Shown here one piece after another: positions 15,828-23,643 of a DNA stretch of 24,753 bases (positions are counted from its first letter, which is position 1; each line of letters opens with the position of its first letter). The notes below the pieces were generated by a model that worked only from the letters and a program-made list of their open reading frames with translations, did no database searches and was not told the origin of the DNA. The DNA lies in assembly GCA_035525055.1 (NCBI GenBank), contig DATLEZ010000086.1, forward strand, positions 1 through 24,753, read 5' to 3'. The translations under genes and the position numbers were made by a program. This DNA comes from DATEEG01 sp035525055. Its GTDB lineage: Bacteria > Actinomycetota > Acidimicrobiia > Spongiisociales > ZC4RG35.

Positions 15828-16690
15828 TGCCGGCGACTCCGGTTCGCTCTGGTTCCCGCTCCGGGGCTCGCTCAGGCGTGCAATCGATCGAGCGCGCCTT
15901 CGAACTTCTCCAGGCTCTAGCGGTCGAGTCGGCTGGGCTCACCGAATTGGCTATCCGGGTCGATCTCCCGAAGTCAACGGTGGCCCGCATGCTGGGAACC
16001 CTCGAGAGCATCGGTGCAGTGGTGCGCGACGACGGCGATCGAACCTACCGGATCGGTATGGGGTTGGTGGAACTGGCCGGCGCCGTCGATGCCTCCGCCG
16101 CTCTCGCCACGCTGGTCCGTCCTCACTTGACAGACCTGGCCGATCGGACCGGGGAAGCCGCTGGCTTCAGCGTGCCCACCGGATACTCGATGCACTACCT
16201 GGTTCAGGTAGAGAGCCCCAACGCGGTCCAGGTCCGCGACTATTCGGGCTTGACGGTCCCGATGCACGTCGGTCCATCGGGACTTTGTGTCATGTCGTTG
16301 TGGCCCGATGACGACGTCAGTCGCTACCTCCGGCGTCCGCTCGAGTCCTTCACCCCTCACACGGTCATTGAGCCTTCGATGATCAAGAAACGCCTCGAAG
16401 AGATCCGCGACTCGGGCCACATTTGGATACACGAGGAGTTCGCCGAGGGAATCAGTTCGGTCGCCGCTCCGGTTTTCGACCAGGCCCGACGTGCTCTGGG
16501 AGCGATCCACGTTCACGGGCCTACCTACCGCTTTCCGGGAGCCGCCGGTCCCGATGCGATTGCAGGACTCGTGATTGATGCTGCAGAGCGGGTCAGTGCG
16601 CGTGCCCACAGCTTCACCAGAGAACCGACAAGTCAAGTTAGGCCAGCCAGAGTAGGGAGGCCGACAAACCCGAGGAGGAACGGCAAATGA
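15827..16690 (+). CDS. IclR-family transcriptional regulator
   Basis: A 287-aa regulator. After a basic, serine-rich N-terminal stretch of about 20 residues, a winged helix-turn-helix appears (SIERAFELLQAL, then LTELAIRVDLPKSTVARML and TLESIGAVVRDD). The C-terminal effector-binding domain includes GEAAGFSVPTGYSMHYL, VPMHVGPSGLCVMSLW and HEEFAEGISSVAAPVFD. The ATG at 15827 is chosen because it overlaps the metF-like stop as TGATG; an in-frame GTG at 15794 lies within that gene. As the only regulator in the methyl gene block it is the likely reader of the two 37-bp dyads and would control its own operon. The effector is probably a substrate or intermediate. Confidence 0.93.
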   Translation: MPATPVRSGSRSGARSGVQSIERAFELLQALAVESAGLTELAIRVDLPKSTVARMLGTLESIGAVVRDDGDRTYRIGMGLVELAGAVDASAALATLVRPHLTDLADRTGEAAGFSVPTGYSMHYLVQVESPNAVQVRDYSGLTVPMHVGPSGLCVMSLWPDDDVSRYLRRPLESFTPHTVIEPSMIKKRLEEIRDSGHIWIHEEFAEGISSVAAPVFDQARRALGAIHVHGPTYRFPGAAGPDAIAGLVIDAAERVSARAHSFTREPTSQVRPARVGRPTNPRRNGK

Positions 16691-18444
16691 GCGTACCGAG
16701 TGACATCGAGATCGCCCGGGCGGCGAAGTTGCTGCCGATCTCGGAAGTGGCGGCCAGGATCGGTCTGGACGACGACGACCTGATCCCTTTCGGAAAGACC
16801 AAGGCCAAGGTTCACCTCGACACCCTCAAGAGGATCTCATCGAACCCGCGCGGCAAGTACATCGATGTCACCGCCATCACGCCGACTCCGCTCGGCGAGG
16901 GCAAGACGACGACCACCGTCGGCCTCACGCAGGGTTTGGGTGTCATCGGCATGAACGCAATTGCCTGCATCCGCCAACCTTCGATGGGACCCACTTTCGG
17001 GATCAAGGGTGGCGCCGCCGGCGGCGGCTACAGCCAGGTTGTTCCCATGGATGAATTCAACCTCCACCTCACCGGTGACGTTCATGCCATCACAGTCGCC
17101 CACAACCTGGTGGCCGCCGCCATCGACGCACGTTGGTTCCACGAAACCAGGCTGAACGATGATGCTCTGACCAAGCTCGGCCTAGAGCGTCTCGGGATCG
17201 ACGTTTTCAACCTGCAATGGAATCGCGTGCTCGACATCAACGACCGCGCGTTGCGAAAGGTGATCGTCGGCCTCGGCGGCCGCGACGAGGGTCGGCCCCG
17301 CGAGACCGGATTCGATATAGCGGTCGCTTCCGAGTTGATGGCGATCCTGGCCTTGGTCGATGGTGCCGATTACTCGAGCGCCCTCCGCAATCTGCGAGAA
17401 AGGGTCGCCCGGGTGGTGTTCGGCACTTCCAAGGACGGCACGCCTCTGACCCTGGAAGACCTGGGAGTGGCGGGGGCGGTGACAGTCCTCATGAAGGAGA
17501 CCCTCCATCCCACCATCATGCAGACTCTCGAAGGCCAGCCGGCCTTCGTCCATGCCGGACCGTTTGCCAACATCGCCCACGGCAACTCGTCGATCCTGGC
17601 CGACCGTATTGCCCTCCATCTCGGCGACTACGTGATCACCGAGTCGGGCTTTGGGGCCGATATGGGCATGGAGAAGTTCATGGACATCAAGTGCCGGACC
17701 TCGGGACTGCGACCCGATGCGGTGGTGCTGGTGGCGACCGTGCGTGCTCTCAAAACCCACGGGGGCGGTCCCAAGGTCGTCCTGGGTCGTCCGCTTGACA
17801 AGGCCTATACCGAGGAGAACCTGTCGCTTCTGCAGGCGGGTATCCCGAACTTGATTGCCCACATCAACACGGTCAAGCGTTTCGGCCTCCCGGTGGTGGT
17901 AGCCATCAATTACTTCCCCACCGATAGCGGGGCGGAAGTCAACGCAATCAAGGAGGCCTCGATGGCGGCGGGCGCCTCGGCGGCGGTAGAGGCCCGGCAT
18001 TGGGGCAGCGGCGGCGAAGGCGCTCGTGAACTTGCCGAAGCGGTGGTGGCGGCAGCGGAGGAGCCGAACGAGTTCTCGTACCTGTATCCCCTCAACATGG
18101 GGATCCGAGAGAAGATTGAGATCATCACCCGTGATGTCTATGGAGCAGCCGGCGTCGAGTACTCGCCTCTGGCCCAGCGTCAGATCGACGCCTACGAGAA
18201 GGCCGGGTTCGGTTACCTGCCGATCTGCATGGCCAAGACCCACCTGTCGATAAGCCACGATCCCAACCTCAAGGGAGCGCCGACCGGCTTCACAGTCCCG
18301 GTCCGGGAGGTGAGGGCCTCGGTGGGAGCAGGTTTCATCTATCCCTTGCTCGGCGAGATGCGGACCATGCCCGGCCTTGGCTCCACCCCCGCCTACATGA
18401 AGGTCGACGTCGACGAGAACGGCAACGTGGTCGGCCTCTTCTAG
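16687..18444 (+). CDS. fhs: formate-tetrahydrofolate ligase
   Basis: ATP-dependent ligase joining formate and THF to 10-formyl-THF, reversible. The 585-aa protein carries the nucleotide loop TPTPLGEGKTTTTVGL (residues 65-80), RQPSMGPTFGIKGGAAGGGY, the NLHLTGDVHAI segment and FANIAHGNSSILAD. It is slightly longer than the usual 555-560 aa because of a longer N-terminus. It starts in an ATGA overlap with the IclR gene, with a strong GAGGAGG site upstream. In a demethylation pathway it would run backwards, releasing formate and making ATP, and the formate dehydrogenase encoded downstream would take the formate. A hairpin follows its stop. Confidence 0.97.
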   Translation: MSVPSDIEIARAAKLLPISEVAARIGLDDDDLIPFGKTKAKVHLDTLKRISSNPRGKYIDVTAITPTPLGEGKTTTTVGLTQGLGVIGMNAIACIRQPSMGPTFGIKGGAAGGGYSQVVPMDEFNLHLTGDVHAITVAHNLVAAAIDARWFHETRLNDDALTKLGLERLGIDVFNLQWNRVLDINDRALRKVIVGLGGRDEGRPRETGFDIAVASELMAILALVDGADYSSALRNLRERVARVVFGTSKDGTPLTLEDLGVAGAVTVLMKETLHPTIMQTLEGQPAFVHAGPFANIAHGNSSILADRIALHLGDYVITESGFGADMGMEKFMDIKCRTSGLRPDAVVLVATVRALKTHGGGPKVVLGRPLDKAYTEENLSLLQAGIPNLIAHINTVKRFGLPVVVAINYFPTDSGAEVNAIKEASMAAGASAAVEARHWGSGGEGARELAEAVVAAAEEPNEFSYLYPLNMGIREKIEIITRDVYGAAGVEYSPLAQRQIDAYEKAGFGYLPICMAKTHLSISHDPNLKGAPTGFTVPVREVRASVGAGFIYPLLGEMRTMPGLGSTPAYMKVDVDENGNVVGLF

Positions 18445-18462
18445 AACCCGAAACCTAAGGTC

Positions 18463-18487
18463 ATGTGCCGTGCTTTCCACGGCACAT
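18463..18487 (+). terminator. hairpin after fhs
   Basis: Perfect 10-bp stem ATGTGCCGTG / CACGGCACAT around the loop CTTTC, 18 bases after the fhs stop. No long T tract follows, as is common in high-GC actinomycetes. Confidence 0.7.
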
Positions 18488-18534
18488 TGCCTTGAGATTC
18501 GACGCACCTGCGGACGCCCGTGAACCACTACGCG

Positions 18535-18559
18535 ATAGGCCGCGCTTTGCGCGGCCTAT
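18535..18559 (-). terminator. hairpin after the NuoF-like gene
   Basis: Perfect 11-bp stem ATAGGCCGCGC / GCGCGGCCTAT with a 3-base loop, 5 bases beyond the minus-strand stop at 18565. It resembles the fhs hairpin in core sequence (CCGYGCTTT then SCRCGG on the plus strand). Confidence 0.7.
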
Positions 18560-18564
18560 GACCT

Positions 18565-19848
18565 TTAGGTTCGCGGTTCCTCTCCTACCGGGGGTGGGAG
18601 GGTCAGGCCCCGGTGGGGTTGGCAGCGGCCTTCCAGGCAGGCGGCAACGTCATTGGCGAAGTTGTCGAGGATCCCACGAGCCAGTTCGCGTTGGCCGGCC
18701 CCGAGGCCGCAGCGATTCGCATCGGTGACCCGGGTCAGCCAGGCGGTGAGGTCGTCGACATCATCGACTGACGCCCGGCCCTCCATGAGCAGACCGAACC
18801 CGTTCATGTATGCCGTCGTTCCGAGCTTGCAAGGCGGGCATTGCCCGCAAGAGCCCCTTTGCAGGAAGGTCGAGAGCAACAGCGCCACCTCGACCGCGCA
18901 TGTGCTGTCGTCGTAGACAATGAACCCGCCCGAACCGAGGCCACTGCCAATCGCTTCCATGCCCTCGAACGACATCGGCGTGTCTATCTCCACTGCGGTG
19001 AGTGGCCGGTTGGAAGCACCCGACACGATCAGTTTGGGTGGACGGTCGGTTCTCATCCCGCCACCGGGCCCGTAGATGAGGAACGACAGCGGGGTTCCCA
19101 GGGGCAGTTCGGCCACGGCCGGCGTTCTGACGTCGCCGGAAACGGTAAAGACCATCGTTCCCGGCGAGCGTTCCGTTCCAATCGAGCGGAACCAGTCCGC
19201 TCCATGTGCCAGGATTCCTGGAACGTTGGCCAGAGTCTCCGCGTTGTTGACCACCGTTGCGTGCTCGGTCCCGTCGGGTGCAACCAGTCCCTGGATGTAA
19301 GGCGGCACGGTCCGGGGGAGGGGGTCGTTGCCCTGGATGACTTCGAGCAATGCCGTCTCCACCCCGAGAAGGTAGTCGTCGGGGCCTTCCACGACTCGAA
19401 AGTCGATGCCCTCGAGCAATCCCGCCGCTGCCATCTCGCGGGCGGCGAAATCGAGCCGGGCGAGAGGCTCGGTGAAGCGGGCTTTGATGCCGAGATAGGC
19501 GGTTGAGGCTCCAACGGCCACCGCTGCGATAGCCATGCCCTCGATAACGCGATAGGGATCTCTGTTCAAAATGGTGCGGTCCTTGGAGGTGCCCGGCTCG
19601 CCTTCGGCGGCGTTGCATACGACGGCCCGCGGTTGATGGTCGGCGGCAACCCCCTTCCATTTGATCCCGGTCGGGAACCCCGCCCCTCCCCGGCCCCGGA
19701 GCCCCGAGCGGCGAACCATCTCGACAATGGCGGGGCCTCCCAAGTCCAGGGCACGCTGCAATCCGGTGCCACCGCCGGCACTTAGATAGGCAGCCAGGTC
19801 GGGGACCGGTTCCGGTGGGAGCACCTGATAGGCGGTGTCGAGGTCCAC
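18565..19848 (-). CDS. divergent stand-alone NuoF-like flavoprotein with degenerate NADH site
   Basis: A 427-aa homologue of the NADH-binding subunit of complex I and related dehydrogenases. The FMN loop GRGGAGFPTGIKW is intact (52-64), and the C-terminal [4Fe-4S] ligands Cys334, Cys337, Cys340 and Cys380 are present. The region that in NuoF reads GAGAYICGEETAL is PDDYLLGVETAL here (156-167), and the usual NADESEPG is NAAEGEPG, so NADH binding is doubtful. There is no NuoE-like domain. It is divergent from the Sec-FDH operon over a 132-base spacer and convergent with fhs. It may pass electrons between flavin and another carrier for FDH or the MetF-like enzyme; this is inference. The GTG at 19848 has no ribosome site. 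Confidence 0.85.
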   Translation of the reverse strand: MDLDTAYQVLPPEPVPDLAAYLSAGGGTGLQRALDLGGPAIVEMVRRSGLRGRGGAGFPTGIKWKGVAADHQPRAVVCNAAEGEPGTSKDRTILNRDPYRVIEGMAIAAVAVGASTAYLGIKARFTEPLARLDFAAREMAAAGLLEGIDFRVVEGPDDYLLGVETALLEVIQGNDPLPRTVPPYIQGLVAPDGTEHATVVNNAETLANVPGILAHGADWFRSIGTERSPGTMVFTVSGDVRTPAVAELPLGTPLSFLIYGPGGGMRTDRPPKLIVSGASNRPLTAVEIDTPMSFEGMEAIGSGLGSGGFIVYDDSTCAVEVALLLSTFLQRGSCGQCPPCKLGTTAYMNGFGLLMEGRASVDDVDDLTAWLTRVTDANRCGLGAGQRELARGILDNFANDVAACLEGRCQPHRGLTLPPPVGEEPRT

Positions 19849-19854
19849 ACGGGG

Positions 19855-19860
19855 AACCTA
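19855..19860 (-). promoter_or_regulatory. candidate leaderless -10 box of the NuoF-like gene
   Basis: On the minus strand TAGGTT is followed by 6 bases and the GTG start, with no Shine-Dalgarno. The spacing equals that seen before selD, mttB and the antitoxin. The rest of the divergent spacer (19861-19965) shows no dyad I can defend. Confidence 0.35.
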
Positions 19861-19965
19861 GTCGCCCGCTGGCGATGCTTCCGATTGGCGGTGTCCCGTT
19901 GCCATGATCGTCATGCCGATCTGCCAACATGCGGGTGAGTTTGAAGCTCGGCCGTTTCCGGCCAG

Positions 19966-19977
19966 AAGGGAGGTGAT
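19966..19977 (+). promoter_or_regulatory. strong ribosome-binding site fixing the fdhA start
   Basis: AAGGGAGGTGAT is a near-perfect anti-16S complement, with GGAGG 7 bases from the ATG at 19981. It shows that the catalytic subunit really begins there, without the N-terminal iron-sulfur domain normally fused to it. Confidence 0.88.
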
Positions 19978-19980
19978 GAC

Positions 19981-21915
19981 ATGGCACGCATGACCCGTTT
20001 GACCACCCCGCTGGTGAGGGTTGGTGGTGAGCTTCGCCCGGCCTCCTGGGATGAGGCCCTGGCAGCGGCGGCCGCCGGTCTCGGTGGAGTCAAAGCCGCA
20101 CATGGCGGCAACGCCTTGGGGATGTTCTCGTGCTCGAAGGCGACCAACGAGTTCAACTATCTGGCTCAGAAGCTCTGCCGCACGGTCCTGGGCACCAACA
20201 ACGTCGACAGCTGCAACCGCACTTGACATGCTCCTTCCGTCGTCGGTCTGGCGGCAGTGTTTGGAGCAGGCGGTGGTACTAGTTCCTTCGAGGAGATCGA
20301 GCACGCCAATGTGATTCTCCTCTGGGGTTCGAACGCGCGCGCCGCTCACCCGATCTTCTTCCATCACCTTCTGAGAGGGGTTCACAAAGGGGCCCGCCTG
20401 TATTGCATCGATCCTCGGCGAAGCGAGTCGGCGCGCTGGGCCGACGTCTGGCTTGGAATCGACGTCGGCTCCGACATCGCCCTCGCCAATGCCATGGCGA
20501 AGGTCATCATCGAGCGCGATCTCCACAACAAGGAATTCATCGACCGGGCTACCACTGGCTTCGCGGCGTATGCCGAAGCCGTCAACCGGTACCCGTTGGA
20601 CCGTGCCACCGAGATCACCGGGATCCCGGGAGGCGTAATCGAGGAGATGGCGATCGCCTATGCGACGGCCGACATGGCTCAGATCTGCTGGACCCTCGGC
20701 ATCACAGAGCATCACAACGCAACCGACAACGTGCTGGCATTGATCAGCCTGGCGCTTCTAACCGGTCATGTCGGGCGCTACGGATCAGGACTGTCACCCC
20801 TCCGTGGGCAGAACAATGTCCAGGGCGGGGGAGACATGGGGGCGATACCGAACAAGCTCCCGGGATTTCAGGACGTGGAGAACGAAGAGATCCGCTCTCG
20901 CATCGAGGGGATCTGGGGACGGAGCATCCCTCCCAAACGCGGCTGGCACCTGAGCCAGATGTTCGAGGCGATCGAGGCAGGGATGCTGCGCGGTCTCTAT
21001 GTGATCGGGGAGAACCCGGCCGACTCGGAAGCCGATGTGAACCACGCCCGCAAGCTCCTCGCCGGCCTTGACTTCCTCGTCGTTCAGGACATATTCATGA
21101 CTCGTACTGCCGCGATGGCCGATGTCATACTCCCCTCCGCCGCCGACTGGTGTGAGTCGGAGGGGACCGTCACCAACAGCGAGCGTCGGGTGCAACGAGT
21201 TCGCAAAGCACTCGAACCACCGGGCCAGGCCCGCACGGATATTTCGATCATCAATCATCTCGCTGATGCCCTCGGCGGGGGTTGGGGCCACCCCAGCCCG
21301 GAGGAAGCGTGGGACGAGTTGCGCCAGGTCTCTCCGATGCATGCCGGGATGAGCTACCCCCGCCTCGAAGCCCTCGGGGGAATCCAGTGGCCCTGTTGGG
21401 ACGAGAACCATCCGGGTGAGAAGTTCATCCACCACCGACTCTGGGAAGAACCCGTGGTTGGTGATCGTGCCCCGTTCCTTCCCACCGAATGGGTGGCCCC
21501 GGTCGATCGCCTTACTCACGACTATCCCTACCGCCTCACCACTGGCCGCTACCTCGACGACTTCAACACTGGAGTGCAGTCTGGGGGTTTCGACTCCCCG
21601 ACCCGGATCGGCGGCACGCTCGACATTTCCCCCGAAGACGGCGAACGGCTCGCGGTGGCCACCGGCGACCTGGTCCATGTTTCGTCGCGGCGCGGGTCGA
21701 TCCAGGTCCCGGTCCGAATCGATGACAGCCTGCGCGGGGGGCTGGTCTTCATGAGCGTTCACTATGCCGAGTCCGCCGACGTGAATCAGCTCACCATCGA
21801 GGCGTGGGATCCGAAGTCGGGTACCGCCGAGTTCAAGGCGACCGCCGTGCGTCTCGAAAGGGTCGAGCCCGGATCAAGCGCCGAGAACATGGTTGGCGAG
21901 AGGGTCGGGGTCTGA
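19981..21915 (+). CDS. fdhA: formate dehydrogenase catalytic subunit, selenocysteine-containing, lacking the N-terminal [4Fe-4S] domain
   Basis: Molybdopterin (bis-MGD) enzyme oxidising formate to CO2. The frame has one internal TGA (20224-20226) at residue 82, read as Sec. The context NNVDSCNRT-Sec-HAPSVVGL is the active site of Sec formate dehydrogenases, with Sec82 ligating Mo/W and His83 beside it, and homology continues unbroken after it (GGGTSSFEEIEHANVILLWGSN, YCIDPRRSESA, GRYGSGLSPLRGQNNVQGGGDMG, VIGENPADSEAD). The C-terminal MGD-binding part includes YPYRLTTGRYLDDFNTG. The 644-aa product starts at what is normally the RLTTPLVR segment about 50-60 residues into the MopB domain; the missing CxxCxxxC cluster domain is encoded at 23640-24608. 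The gene after it begins immediately at the stop. Confidence 0.95.
20229..20268 (+). promoter_or_regulatory. bacterial SECIS-like hairpin downstream of the Sec TGA
   Basis: TGCTCC (20229-20234) pairs with GGAGCA (20263-20268). An inner stem, GTCGTC (20239-20244) with GGCGGC (20250-20255), including G-T pairs, closes the 5-base loop GGTCT (20245-20249). The loop begins 18 bases after the TGA. Both the loop sequence and the spacing match my recollection of the E. coli fdhF SECIS, the SelB-binding element. Confidence 0.88.
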
Positions 21916-23643
21916 GTGGATCTTCGATTCATGGCCGCCGAGGCCACACCGGCTGAACGCGAAATCATCGAAAGGACCGTTGCCGCCGGCGAGACGGTCG
22001 AGGTGCCGGGTCGCGTCGTCCGCGGTGGTCACGAAGCGCGCAGCCTTCGCCACCTGCTTCTTCCTGCTCTCGCCGCGTTGCAGTCGGGGATCGGATGGGT
22101 GAGCCCGGGGGGGCTCAACGAGGTCTGCCGCCGTCTCGTAGTGCCGCCCGCCGAGGCATTCGGGGTCGCCTCTTTCTACGCCTTGATATCTACGGAGGAG
22201 CGACCGCCGATCGTCGTCCACGTTTGCGACGATGTTGCTTGCCGCCAATCTGGCGGCAATGACCTGTTGTCCGATCTGTGGGATCGAGGAGATGTCGTGA
22301 CCACACCGTGCCTGGGCTTATGCGATCGTCGCCCGGCCGCATTCGTGCAGCGGGCGGGCCGTCCCGACTTCACCATCGCCCCGGCCACAGTGGACAATCT
22401 GATCTCTGCGTTGGATGGTGTCGACGTGCGTGATTCTGCGACGTTCGTGCATCCGATGAGTCTTCTCGCCCGCGCTGGTGCCATCGACCCGGGTTCTCTG
22501 AACGACTACAGAGCTGGCGGTGGGTACCTCGCCCTTTCTCGTGCGTTCGATATGGGCACCTCCGTTGTCGTTGAGGAAGTCAAAAAGTCAGGCCTGAAAG
22601 GGCGGGGAGGTGCGGCTTTTCCGACCGGAATCAAGTGGGAGGCAGTTGCCAGGGAACCGGCTCCGCGGATCGTGGTGTGCAACGCCGATGAATCCGAGCC
22701 GGGCACATTCAAGGACCGCGTGGTGATGGAAGGCGACCCGTTCGCCCTGGTCGAAGCCATGACGATCGCCGCCTTTGCGGTCGGGGCGAGTCGTGGCTAT
22801 CTCTACGTTCGTGGCGAGTATCCCGGGGCCACCGCCAGGATGACCGCCGCGGTCGCATCGGCCCGGGCGGCTGGTCTTCTCGGCGAGAGCATCCTCGGCT
22901 CGGATCTCTCTTTCGACATTGAGATCCGGATCGGGCAGGGCGCCTACATCTGCGGCGAGGAGACGGCGCTGTTCAACTCGATCGAAGGGTTTCGGGGCGA
23001 GCCTCGCCAGAAGCCGCCTTTCCCGGTTCAATCGGGTCTTTTCAATCGGCCCACCGTCATCAACAACGTCGAGACACTGATCAACGTCAATCGCATCGTC
23101 CTGGAGGGAGGGGAGGCGTTCGCTGCAATCGGCACGGCCGATTCAACCGGAACCCGGCTCTTCTGTCTCTCGGGCGATGTGGTTCGACCCGGGGTTTACG
23201 AGGTGGAGTTCGGTGCCACCCTGGGCGGCCTGATCAGCCTGGCTGGTGGACCGGAGAGCGATCTGGCGACGGTCCTACTCGGCGGAGCAGCAGGCACGTT
23301 CGTTGGGCCCGAACACCTCGATCTGCCTCTCACCTTCGAAGCGGCTCGGGCCGCCGGAGTCTCGCTTGGGTCCGGGGTAATCATGGTTTTCAACTCATCC
23401 CGCGATCTGCGCGACGTTGTTCGTCGAGTCGCCCGGTTCTTTCGAGACGAGAGTTGTGGTCAATGTGTTCCGTGCCGGGTGGGCACGGTTCGGGTGGAGG
23501 AGGCTGTGGCGAGAGCAAACGGAGGAGTCGACATCAAATTGATCGATGAACTCGATCGAGCGATGAAGGACGCCTCTATTTGCGGTCTCGGGCACACCGC
23601 GGCCTCAGTGGTACGGTCGGCAATCGACCGCGGATTGATATGA
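21916..23643 (+). CDS. NuoE-NuoF fusion, diaphorase subunit of NAD-dependent formate dehydrogenase (FdsG-FdsB-like)
   Basis: A 575-aa fusion passing electrons from the FDH iron-sulfur chain to NAD+. Residues 1-165 form a thioredoxin-like [2Fe-2S] domain with Cys104, Cys109, Cys132 and Cys136. Residues about 185-575 are canonical NuoF: FMN loop GRGGAAFPTGIKW (229-241), CNADESEPGTFKDR, the NADH-contact motif GQGAYICGEETAL (340-352), an SLBB-like stretch, and [4Fe-4S] ligands Cys514, Cys517, Cys520 and Cys556. The GTG start directly follows the fdhA stop; an ATG at 21931 is an alternative. All cofactor sites are intact, in contrast to the minus-strand NuoF-like protein. Confidence 0.94.
   Translation: MDLRFMAAEATPAEREIIERTVAAGETVEVPGRVVRGGHEARSLRHLLLPALAALQSGIGWVSPGGLNEVCRRLVVPPAEAFGVASFYALISTEERPPIVVHVCDDVACRQSGGNDLLSDLWDRGDVVTTPCLGLCDRRPAAFVQRAGRPDFTIAPATVDNLISALDGVDVRDSATFVHPMSLLARAGAIDPGSLNDYRAGGGYLALSRAFDMGTSVVVEEVKKSGLKGRGGAAFPTGIKWEAVAREPAPRIVVCNADESEPGTFKDRVVMEGDPFALVEAMTIAAFAVGASRGYLYVRGEYPGATARMTAAVASARAAGLLGESILGSDLSFDIEIRIGQGAYICGEETALFNSIEGFRGEPRQKPPFPVQSGLFNRPTVINNVETLINVNRIVLEGGEAFAAIGTADSTGTRLFCLSGDVVRPGVYEVEFGATLGGLISLAGGPESDLATVLLGGAAGTFVGPEHLDLPLTFEAARAAGVSLGSGVIMVFNSSRDLRDVVRRVARFFRDESCGQCVPCRVGTVRVEEAVARANGGVDIKLIDELDRAMKDASICGLGHTAASVVRSAIDRGLI

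Larger units (their letters stand above)
18452..18571. repeat. facing inverted repeats between convergent genes
   Basis: AACCTAAGGTCAT (18452-18464) is inverted almost exactly as ATGACCTTTAGGTT (18558-18571). Each copy, read outward from its own gene, leads straight into a strong hairpin. The right copy contains the stop codon of the NuoF-like gene. A truncated relative occurs at 24595-24610. Confidence 0.6.

Noticed and set aside
17182..18528. Long open frame (448 codons) antisense to fhs
   Set aside because: Low-complexity, His/Arg/Gly-rich translation typical of GC-driven shadow frames.
18761..19987. Second minus-strand frame across the NuoF-like gene and the divergent spacer
   Set aside because: The other minus-strand frame contains intact FMN and iron-sulfur motifs; this one is Arg/Gly/Pro-rich with no domain.
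20224..20226. Stop codon splitting fdhA, as in a pseudogene or sequencing error
   Set aside because: The TGA is exactly at the Sec position, the frame and homology continue, a SECIS-like hairpin follows, and the whole selenocysteine machinery is nearby.
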